Origin: Sphaeroforma arctica JP610
Taxonomy: Eukaryota > Opisthokonta > Ichthyosporea > Ichthyophonida
Direction of reading: 5' to 3'
Length of the DNA stretch: 39,537 nt
Assembly (NCBI RefSeq): GCF_001186125.1
Contig: NW_014040069.1
Location: 2,501-42,037, forward strand
Of this stretch, positions 30,601 to 39,537 are shown in pieces; position 1 is the stretch's first letter, and every line of letters starts with the position of its first letter. A program made the position numbers and the translations under genes. The notes beneath the pieces were generated by a model that saw nothing but the letters and a program-made list of their open reading frames with translations, had not been told where the DNA came from and did not search any database.

Positions 30601-33200
30601 CTTGAGGAGACCTGTTTGGTCATGTTCACCTGTTGATAACAACGGTACATTTTCTGTTGTTGGTGTAAGCCACCTCTGTACATTCTCATCCGTTTGTGTA
30701 ATATACTTGTGAGGTACAAAGTTGACTTTAGCGTGCCTCATTTGTCTGACATTAATTTCACTTGCAGGTACTGTGACTGTGGAGCCCGGTAGGTTGCAAT
30801 GTACGTCAGGAGGTATGTTCACGTTGATATCTAAGATATCTATAAGTGACTTCCTGAAACCTTCTTGTTCATGCTCAGGATCCTCTTCATGTGGCGTGAG
30901 GAGTGATTCCCATTTCGAATCTGTTGGTATAAGTGAATTGATTAGTCCTGCTATGTATATACCTATGTATGGTAGAATGTCTATACCGAATGTATCGGTG
31001 TCTTCTTGTCTGGTAAATGCAATACTTCAAAACACTGAGAGGTTTTCCTACCTCCATAATTAAGGTCACAAACTTCGGTTGATGCTGTGCGTTGTATTCT
31101 TGCATCTGTTTGTGCTAATTGTATATAACCCAGTTGCGCTCTGACGAAGAAATATAGTTCTGTTACTACACTCTTGTCCATGCATGAGCGTGGTGCGCCC
31201 GAGTCTAATAGTGCATTGTATGTATTTTCATTAATTTGTATATCAACGTGTAAACGTTGGTCTCGTGGGGCGGGAAGTTAGGATAAAGGTTGGTAATTTA
31301 AATCATTTGCATTTATTAACAACGTTTCTTCATCTGTATATACATTGAGCCTGTCAGCCAGGTCAATTCTGTTGCTTCCGCCCACCAGTTGTTTCAGTGC
31401 TCATCACCCTCCGTGATGTCGTCTACCTTGCCAGAGGTATTGTACAGTCTTGCTATTTGCACATCCTTCTTGACCTGTTCCTCAGTCTGCTTGGCCTGAT
31501 TCGCAGCCTTATTGGGACATAGACTGAACCGATGTGGGGCTGGCATCACCTTACAATAGGGACATGGACGCCCCTTTCTTTTCTTGGGCTTGTCCTGTTC
31601 GGTTGGTTTGATTGAGTGCACCGCTGTCCGGTTTATGCCGTTTGTTAGTAGCGGTAGTGCTACTCTCGGCTTGGTTGGTTGTCTGCGTGTTTTGACGCTT
31701 GTTCTGCACTCTCATCCGTTTCCTTAGCATTCGGTCTCCTTGCACATTGGATGCCGCTCTTATGCTTGCCTCAGCCATAGTATGAAACTTAGTTTGTTCT
31801 ATATCTGATAAGCGCCCCTCACCCCCATCAGGTTGTTTGTTTGCCTTGATGAGAGCATTCACCCGTGCTTGTTGCCTGTAGTACATAAGTGCGTGGTATC
31901 TTTGTACTTTGAGGAGTTGTAAGTGTATGGTATTCGTGTCTGAGTTGCGGTACCGCTCCTCTAATATTGCCATTGCCTTATGCACACGCTCTGTGCGCAC
32001 TTCGACGTTCATCTTCTTGTTCTGCATGTCATTGAGAAACTTCTCTAACAGATAGTCTACTGGGTGAGGCCTGAGTCTGTCAAGAATGATTGTATTGAAT
32101 TGCTCAGGTTCATTGAAGTGCTTAGTTGTATACGTCTCAGAATCTCTCAAGATATTGAGTTCTGACTTGGTCTTTTCCGTTGCATCAGTGGAATCTAATA
32201 GGGTTCTCACTAGTGCTGGGTACTGACACAGTGTCATGGGCTTTGCTAGGAATAGGTCACTACATCGCGTAGTGAACTCTATGATGTCTTCGCAATTTTC
32301 AATTCTAAAGTAACTATCTTTAGGGAGCTTAGGAGGTTCTGAAGTCTTTAGTAGTTCTGCGAGAGGTGGTTCATTTATCTGGTCGCCTAAGCTTGAACGC
32401 ATGAGCTCTAACTCACTTAATTGAATGAGTTCATCCTCATTATAGTCTCCACACTCATTGATAGCTAAGTCATATCGTCGTCTGAGTTCTTTGTCAACCA
32501 GTGGCATGCGTAGTTCTGGTTGTTGGTCATGAACGCATACTCTCATCTTGTGTAGAGTCGGTATAGACACTGATGTTGGTTGTTCCAATTTGGAAACATA
32601 CCTACTAACCAGAACATGGTTGCCTTGGCAGATGCTTTTGTCTATTTCTTGACGCATTGCTGAAGCTAGTATGGGTACCCCAGCCGGTGTAGACTGGCGG
32701 AACCACTATCTGGGCTTGTCCCCCCATTGGGATGACACTCGCACCATCCGTGCCCTCACTCCCTTCTCCACCACCATACACGTCTGCTCTGGTTGCCGTT
32801 GGCATCTTGAGGTGTCTGTGATGGTGTTAGGGTATTGCAGGTTATTAATAAAGATTCTAGCTATATTCTGCGCGAATGCGCACTTCACCCCCCTTGTCTT
32901 TAGTAAAAATTCGTATCAAATTTTTTTTTATAGTCTTTTTACTTACTATTGTAGTGTTGTTGCTTCGATGCATTTCCTCGAGAAGTGTTTACTGTTCCGT
33001 ATGGTACGCTAGCTCGTTGCGTTGTTCCCTGTATTTATGAGGGTGTGAATGGAGTTTGTTCGTCAAGCTTAATTTGTCATGTGTGGACTTACTTGTGATT
33101 ATTCCGTCATATGAGAAATCAATTTCTCATGTGTGATCTCAATGAGATGTACGGTCATAGTGACGTCATTTGGAAGTTCGGTCCCGGTGACGTCACCTCT
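27620..33200 (-). mobile_element. Ty3-like LTR retroelement C, - strand, most domains present, broken
   Basis: Fossil read from right to left. Parts: gag (about 32.8-31.6 kb), a long helical protein with domain-sized acidic and basic segments; one zinc knuckle near 31.5 kb with the unusual spacing C-x2-C-x6-H-x4-C (CPYCKVMPAPHRFSLC); aspartic protease near 31.2 kb (ALLDSGAPRSCMD); reverse transcriptase (30.8-30.1 kb; RTCLDLREINHQYEQDRFVL); RNase H (30.1-29.3 kb; FQIMNDANDYGIGGRLFQ, LWTDHKALT, HVPGKDNQMADIFSRL); integrase (29.1-28.3 kb) with an HHCC region (HNLEHY...CIPCLQ) and acidic D-D-E core positions; and a C-terminal tail to 27.62 kb. The order PR-RT-RH-IN places it with Ty3/gypsy. About six to ten breaks, so it is not intact but younger-looking than B. 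Promoter-like sequence lies right of gag. A matching pair of LTRs was not found. Confidence 0.8.
32921..33195 (-). promoter_or_regulatory. Promoter-like cluster upstream of element C gag
   Basis: For - strand transcription, two exact TGACGTCA sites (33161-33168 and 33188-33195, the CREB/ATF consensus) and two further palindromes (ATGAGAAAT/ATTTCTCAT at 33111-33130; ATCTCA/TGAGAT at 33137-33149) precede a TATA-like CTATAAAAAAAAA (read on the - strand at 32921-32933). Gag begins about 120 bases further on. The order is right for an LTR U3 region, but that is inference. Confidence 0.4.
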
Positions 33201-36080
33201 TGTAGTTCAGTCCTGTACCGAACTGTGTGCACGGTGGTGTTTCCTATTACTTCCTTGCTCTAGGACTGGTTGTTTTCTTGATTGCTTTTGGGACACGTGT
33301 GTATGACAATGTGTGACCCCCTCACCTCCAATATATGGGCTTTGTGTGTTCTCTTGCTGATTGTCTGTAGTCAGGTGATGCCTTTGTACTGTTCTTTGTA
33401 CCCAATTTCTTTCCAGTTCTGTCTTTACTGGATCTGTGTTGTGCAATGATAATGTGAATCGATTTGTACTGTCACTGTCTCCTTGGGTGTCTCTATACCC
33501 TGCGTGTTCATATGACCAAGTTCTGTTCAAAATAGTGGTCTGATGTTCACTGTGATATGATCACCTTGTTCGGTACTATTCTTGTGACATGTCACTTTTT
33601 CGTGTTTTGTGTCCTGGTGACACTGTATGCTATACTCATTCACGTTTGTATTGGTATGTCATCATCACTTCATTGAACTTATTGTTCGTGATTCTTTTGA
33701 TGTTTTTGTTTAATGTGTGGTGTTCTCTTTGTCAAGCTGATTGCTTTTCAAAGTAATAATAATAGACTCCCTCGGATTGTGTGGCGTCTATGTTTTTTGG
33801 TTGTCGTTCTATTTCTACTGTTCTTCTTCGTATAATCATACATCTCGTGATGTGTGGGTGGTCTCGTTACCCTTTTGATGTCCCTTATTCATATATTCGA
33901 TGTCGATTGCATTATGATTTTTCTTTGGGTTATCTGGTAAGAGATTGTCACTCACTGATATCTGTGCTATGTTCCTGACAAGTTTTCTTGCAGGGATGTT
34001 TCCTGTTGCTAATAGTTTAGCCCGCAATTATTATGTTCGCATGGCTGATTTCATCAGGTCTGTGTATATGTCTGTTGTTTTGTTTATGCCTTGTGTTCGT
34101 TGTGGCTATCTGCTAATATTAGCTGGTCTAATATTAAGATATTAGATGTGTGTGCATCTCTAACCTCCTGATCGAGTTTAAAGCTTGTGAATGTGTGCAC
34201 AATCGATCTCTCAATCGAAATAAAAAAACTATCAATCTAAATCAGATTCGCGTGTTGATAGCTTTACCTTTGTTATGGCTCTACTCTAGCTGCTAGTTCT
34301 ACTTGCAATGAAGTTGACTTTGTCATCTCTCACTGACATTGGCTCGTTTCTCATTACTATCTGTTTTAAGTGTTTTGTACACTTGATCTGAGTCTATGGT
34401 GCCTTAGTCTATGATTGTTCAAGATTCGAATCTTTATTTTCTTTATTAGTGTACAACTTGGGGTGTCTGTTTATAATGTTGTCGATTTCTTGCCCCCTGC
34501 TTCTAGACTATTGTGTTCTTGATTGTGTTCTTTCGTGGAATCATCTCGTGTGATGTTGAATAATCTTTTGGTGATGCCTTATGTGTGTATTTGAGCTTCA
34601 ATGTCACTTTTTGTGAGTGTCAGCCTGTGTTGTCACTATAGCAGTCCTCCTGATTGGAATGTTGTGCCTCTGTTTATTGACTATACACTTTCTGGTCACG
34701 TTTTGGTGTGCTTGTGTTGTTGAGTAGCATTGAACCTCCTCAATCACGTTTTTATTCGTTTTGCATGTGATTGTTCTTAGAAGTTTGTGTTCTTGCGTAT
34801 CTCAATGTTGTGTGTTTCCACTAGATATGATTGTATCTAGCGTGTCTTTAGCTTTGTCTCCTTGAGACCTTCTTATTGCTTGTCAATTGTACTCGCTTGT
34901 GCATACACACCCTTCTCTAATATTCTAGAATTAATTCCTCATCCGATTTGATGAACTGATTTCAGTGACTAGTGTGCTCTGCTAGTTTCAATGCACGCTT
35001 GTATGGTCGTGAGACACTGTTGTGTCTTTAGTGTGGTACCTGTATTGGTTTTCTTATTGTATTCTTGTATGTGATCAATGTTGACGTGATTTAGGTGCCC
35101 CATTTGATTTCTCGCTTCACCTACGATCTCACTTCGTTGCAGTGATGCCTGTTGCCGTATTTGTTCTTAAGGAACCTTCACCACATGTGTATTCTATGCA
35201 TATAGCTGGAAAGTGCTTAGTATGATACCCGCATCTGTCTACTTTTGGTATTTCTGTGTAAGGTCAGCTTGATGTGATTTGGGCATCTAAATTGATTCCC
35301 CTCTTCTAAACCGATCAAACCTCTTTGAAATATGCTCTTATCACTGTCTACTGGTTCATGAATGCCCTTGTATTGTACTTGTGATATGTTGTTTCTACAT
35401 GTACAGTTCCTATATTCTCTATACAGCGTGTCTCTATTTGCGTAGCTTAAATGTATTCCATGTAATTTCGAATGCTTATCAATACATGTGATTTCAATTG
35501 CTTATCAATGTATCAGTAGGCTTTGTTTCCTGTCTTGAGGTCGATTTTCTCGAGTCACGCCTTTGTTGTAACTCACCTCCTTTTGCAATAGTTTCTCGCA
35601 GGTGTATTAGTTTGTAGACTTCTAATTTCTAACTAGTTGGTAAAGATTATGTCACTCGTGTTGTTTTGTCACTAGCTATCTTGTTCTGTTGTGCAGGGCC
35701 CCTGATATTAGTGGATTTTCTTGTTCGAAAATCCCCTAAACATTGATTTATTAATCAATGTGACACTTCCAGTTTTTCTACACACTGAGGTTCTCTTTTA
35801 TGAAACTGATAGCACTTGTATTGGCTTGACACGTGTCCAGCTTACTTCAATATGGTTACCTTGTTTGTTGTCCTAAGGTCACGCTTTCCGCGGAGAGTCT
35901 CTTAATTTTGCTCTTCCTTGCTCTTCTGTCTTCGGACGTGCTGTAGAATGGCTTCAACTTCAGAGCTAATACTTTCGAGTTGTGTTTAGATAGGGATGAA
36001 TCTTGGTTCACTAATTACGATGATTTTCTTAGTGTATTGTGATTCTTGTTGACTTATCTAAGTAAGGATATTGTAAAAAA
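33201..36080. other. Three-kilobase T-rich (on +) tract without genes
   Basis: No frame longer than about 110 codons and no recognisable domain. The + strand has far more T than A (the - strand is A-rich), the same skew seen in the - strand coding part of element C, and the skew ends at the LTR-like copy at 36081. Words such as TTGTGTTCTTG, TCTTTGT and TCACTTTTTGTGA recur loosely. It probably belongs to element C as a long leader, LTR or heavily decayed portion. Confidence 0.45.
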
Positions 36081-36416
36081 TGTAGAGTGTGGAGAGTAGC
36101 TGAAAGTGCGAACCAAAAGATACAATAGACCTTTTCTCAAGTACGGTTATCTCAGCTAGGAAAAGTCTCTAGTCTGAGAGAACCGAACTGAGTCTTTATT
36201 TGTGTTTTCACTAGACTCAGGATTTACTTGAGTGTTTCTCTCATACGCGGAGTCCCGGTATAACTTACCGGTTCTACCGCTAAATTTTTTGATGACTCTA
36301 ATAATATCAGAAATATTCCAATTCTATTTGCAAAACTCAATATTTGATTATCCTAGGTTCTGGGATTTGGATTGGCTTTTTTTTGTTTTTTGATAATCTG
36401 GTCCCTTGATGCTACA
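36081..36416 (+). repeat. LTR-like repeat, copy 3
   Basis: 336 bp, TGTAGAG...GATGCTACA, closest by eye to the copy at 26999. Hairpin arms lie at 36142-36160 and 36166-36187; the second hairpin is CCGGTA 36255-36260 with TACCGG 36266-36271. It lies just left of copia remnant D, but the putative 3' LTR start of D (TGTTGCGAC at 38773) does not match TGTAGAGTG, and no initiator-tRNA-like primer site follows it. It is therefore probably not D's 5' LTR. Confidence 0.75.
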
Positions 36417-38772
36417 CATCTCTTTTAACTCAGGGGAGGATTCCACCGTTTCCCCCACCGCACTTCCCACCTCCCTCTCTCCCCCTTTTTCAGTGGATTC
36501 CATTAACCAATCCCTCTAACCGCACATTACTCGTCACCCGTCCTCACGCACTCTCCGCGGTTTAATCTTACCTCCTCGTGTCAATAGTGGTCTCCTCAAT
36601 ACCTCTGCTCTCTCCAACAACATGCGTATGACCCGCCAACGTGCACGACAAATGACAGCTCATCATCACCAATCCCGCCACCAAGTGGCAGCTCTCCTCG
36701 ATATCCCCACTTCAACGCTCTCCTCACGCGTCCAACGGTCACCTGACCTTGAAATCACCGGCCTCATACTCGACCCCCTTACAAGTCCCCATTCCCACTC
36801 CCTTCCCGTCACTATATTCTCAAAGGAACTTGCACTCAAGTACAAATGTGACAATCGTTCCCTTCATCTTATTCGGACAAAACGCCAAAATACAGCCGAC
36901 AAACATCTGCGTCGTGCAACACGCCGTACTGTTCGTCCCCTCCTCAGTCCCCTCTTACATCCCACTTCTTCTGCCCCACCACCACTCGCTTATCCTACCC
37001 GGCCGGCTGATGCCGTCAACACTCCTGTCGATGTCTCGCACCCTACTCACCTCACTTCTCCGCAAACACTTTTCAATGACACTGCGAACAAGATCTACAC
37101 TCTTTATGCTTCTATTCAATCCGACCCATCGCCCCAAAATTCATTTATAGTACCCTCCGTGGTGACGACGCTGACCTTTGGCGAGCTGCCATTCAGCGTG
37201 AACTTGACAGCCTTGCTAAAACCAGTACTTACGATCTTTTACACCCTGATGACGTCCCCGATGATGCCTTCGTCGTTTCCAGCAAATGGGTCTTTAAGAT
37301 AAAATGATCGACGGTATCGTCGATAAATACAAGGCCCGATTATGTGCGCATGAGTTCACTCAAACCCAAAGTATCGACTACAACGAAACCTTTGCCCCCA
37401 CTAGTTCGCATGAGACACTCCGTTCCGTTCTTGCTGTTGCTGCATCTCAGGGCTGGATGGTTCAGCAAATAAATGTCGACACTGCCTATTTATATGCTGA
37501 CTTGTATCAACCTATTTACATGCGTCCCCCTCCTCGTTCCGCCTCCGTCGGCCTTCCACCCACCTCCATCCTCTCACTTAAGAAATGACTCTACGGCCTT
37601 AAACAATCTAGCCGTTTGTGGCATGCCCTTGTCAAATCGAAGCCCCTTGCCATGGGCTTCTCCCAAAGCGTCACGGATCCGTGCATATTCATCGGTAACA
37701 AACCAGAATTCTCCAGTGTCATCCTGTTATACGTGGACGACATGATTATTTGTGGTCGACGCGATTCTGACGCCTTTCATTTCAAAACTCTGATTCAAAA
37801 CGAGTTCTGCCTTAAATATATCGGCAGACCCCATTGGCTTCTTGGTGTTCGTGTGCTTACTACCGACGATTCTATCAGCCTCGTTCAAGACCATTACTTT
37901 CACGACACGCTTCAGCAATTTGATCTCCAACACGTACACCGCCCCCACACCCGCTACCCAAGACATCATCGGCACCAACGACGGACCCCGTTACACATGT
38001 GTCTACCGTGAGCTAATTGGCACTTTACAATACCTATTCTTATTCTCACTCGCGTTGACATCAGCTTTCCCCTCAATATTCTGGCTCGATTTATGACTAA
38101 TCCGTCACTCGACCATTGTACCGCTGCTCAGCGCATTCTCCGTTATCTTTAGGGCACCACCAATCTCGGTCTCACCTATCGTTATTATGCCGGCCCTCCC
38201 ATCGTCCACGCTTACGTTGTTGCTAACTACAACGCCTGCTCCGACACTCGCCGTTCCACTAGTGACTTCATTCTTCGCCTCAATGGTGTCCCTGTACTCT
38301 GAAAATTGAAACGCCAGAAAACAGTTACAACCAACACAACCGAGGCTGAATACTACGCCGCTTCCGAAGCCGGTAAACAAATTCAATGACCTCGTAACCT
38401 GCCCGGTGAGCTCGGTTTTCCGCAACACTCACCTACCCGATTTTACTGTGACAATCACTCCGCCATCCACGTCATCACGGACACCGGATCCAACAAACAG
38501 CTCAAAACGTTGACATTCGTATACATCATATTCGTGATCTCCAAGCTCAGGGCATCATCGACACTCAATATGTCCCCACACATGACAAAGTTGCTGATAT
38601 ACATACTAAAAACACACCCCGCCCTACTTATTCTCGCCACATCGGCAATCTCTTATCCACCGTTCCCTATTCCTCCATCGCTACACACGGAAACAATCTA
38701 GGTGAGATCCATAGTGGTGAACTGTAAATTATATCCTCCACTTTATCTATACACTGATGGTTTTAGGGGAGT
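36417..38772 (+). mobile_element. Copia-type LTR retroelement remnant D, 5'-truncated and broken
   Basis: Fossil on the + strand. The left part (36.6-37.3 kb) is the Pro/Ser/Thr-rich linker that joins integrase and reverse transcriptase in copia elements; gag, protease and most of integrase are missing. RT runs 37.3-38.0 kb with copia signatures: YKARLCAHEFTQTQSIDYNE TFAP, DTAYLYADL, LYGLKQSSRLWHAL, DPCIFIGN and VILLYVDDMIICG. RNase H follows (38.0-38.7 kb; AYVVANYNACSDTRRSTSDF in part, TEAEYYAASEAGKQ). About five breaks. At 38764-38774 AGGGGAGTGTTG looks like a polypurine tract running into a 3' LTR. Confidence 0.85.
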
Positions 38773-39008
38773 GTTGCGACAAAATCATCACTATTTTTAC
38801 TACTTCCGATATAACCTCAGTTCGGTACTAGCAAGATACAAATATAGGAACAGACACATGTCAAACGTGTCATATTTTGATGACACACCTATTCCAATGA
38901 TAGAATTTACTCCACACTTACGTGTGAACACAACTGATATCAGTGACATGTACAAGATATATAACTCAGATAAAGGGGTAAATAAAGTTATTCTATATTT
39001 GATTCTAT
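38773..39008 (+). repeat. Possible 3' LTR of copia remnant D (left part)
   Basis: Starts TGTTGCGAC directly after a polypurine-like GGGGAG, the usual copia junction. The right end and a matching 5' copy are not visible in the window. AT-rich, no gene. Confidence 0.35.
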
Positions 39009-39200
39009 ATGGAAAACATTAAGAAGAGTATTTCATCTGATCGCTTGTTGCAAGCACTTATCGAATTGAAACATCTAGGCACGGGCTTCCAGCAAAGAGC
39101 TCCGGGTCCCTGTATGTTTGTGGTGACCGCCGACTTCTTTAACATATTTCTTCTCATGCTACTATATCAATATCGCTCCGATAACTACGCGTATATCGTA
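39009..39200 (+). mobile_element. Small second copia reverse-transcriptase fragment
   Basis: Fossil fragment. The reading RLLQALIELKHLGTGFQQRA then PGPCMFVVT matches the copia RT block that in remnant D reads RLWHALVKSKPLAMGFSQSV then TDPCIFIG. Only this block is recognisable, so it is a short old piece, broken and without ends. Confidence 0.5.
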
Positions 39201-39537
39201 TATATCCGTTGTAGGCATAGTTTTTTTAACTTCTTTCCAGCGGTTTTGCAAATCAAATAGTGATGCACTGGCAGTGCTTTCCCATACAAGCGCGATTGTG
39301 TAAACTTCGATGGAAATTACTAGGTTTCAAACTATATTAAACTAAAATACAATTTAGTCAGTTAGGATTTAGCAGTGGTAGCTTGTGTAAGAATGATCGG
39401 GACTGCCTCTTGTTAAGAGCCTAAATATCCTCGATCACACAGGGCGTACCTCTAGCTGTTCTTTATTGAATAATTTTCACTAGAAGTACTAAGTGTTCAT
39501 GACCACATGCCTAATTTGTAGATAGACATAATAACGT
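39201..39537. other. AT-rich end of the window, no gene seen
   Basis: No domain-bearing frame or splice structure. The only structure seen is the small palindrome GCACTG-G-CAGTGC at 39265-39277. Confidence 0.6.

Noticed and set aside
18459-36416. Near-regular 8.5-9.1 kb spacing of the three LTR-like copies, as if two full elements shared LTRs in tandem
   Set aside because: The two intervals hold unrelated elements on opposite strands, no copy has matching flanking duplications, and the same-orientation LTRs do not fit the - strand element C.
36081-38772. LTR-like copy 3 as the 5' LTR of copia remnant D
   Set aside because: Its start (TGTAGAGTG) differs from the sequence after D's polypurine tract (TGTTGCGAC), and no primer-binding site is recognisable after it.

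Overview
The window looks like nuclear DNA of a single-celled eukaryote with spliceosomal introns (donors GTATGT, GTAAGT, GTACGT; acceptors after short pyrimidine tracts), AT-rich spacers, microsatellites and many degraded transposable elements. A GATA-type zinc-finger factor, a nuclear-coded mitochondrial iron-sulfur assembly protein and a mix of copia-like, Ty3-like and Mutator-like elements would fit a unicellular relative of animals or fungi, for example an ichthyosporean. That assignment is a guess. A 20-base run of N at 15717-15736 shows a draft scaffold.

Left third (1-10.6 kb), host genes. A candidate terminal exon of a + gene (319-450) and two candidate exons of a - gene (674-912) come first. 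A five-exon + gene of unknown function follows (1261-3276; predicted 256 aa, all introns phase 0). The best-supported gene is a four-exon ISCA2-type A-type iron-sulfur carrier (4341-7230, 198 aa), whose splice junctions rebuild the family without a break. A GATA factor lies on the - strand (9078-10202 or longer), tail to tail with ISCA2 across 1.8 kb of tandemly duplicated spacer.

Middle (10.6-15.7 kb): about 5 kb with no gene, made of A/T homopolymer tracts, CT/GA runs, islands of GGGGCC-like sequence with G-quadruplex potential, and a heptamer minisatellite.

Right part (15.7-39.5 kb): a graveyard of mobile elements. It holds a FAR1-MULE-SWIM DNA transposon (15787-19204) split by a solo LTR; a - strand coding relic of unknown type; a - strand integrase-bearing retroelement remnant (A, about 20.5-23.5 kb); a + strand gag/protease remnant (B, 24.1-27.0 kb); a longer - strand Ty3-like element with gag, protease, RT, RNase H and integrase in order (C, 27.6-33.2 kb) and a 3 kb T-rich tract behind it; and copia remnants (36.4-38.8 and about 39.0-39.2 kb). 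Three copies of one LTR-like family of about 330 bp (18459, 26999, 36081), all in the same orientation, punctuate this region.

The most interesting signal is in that LTR-like family. Each copy can fold a long hairpin, and three base pairs of the stem differ between copies by changes on both sides that keep pairing, which suggests a selected RNA or DNA structure. None of the retroelements looks intact.
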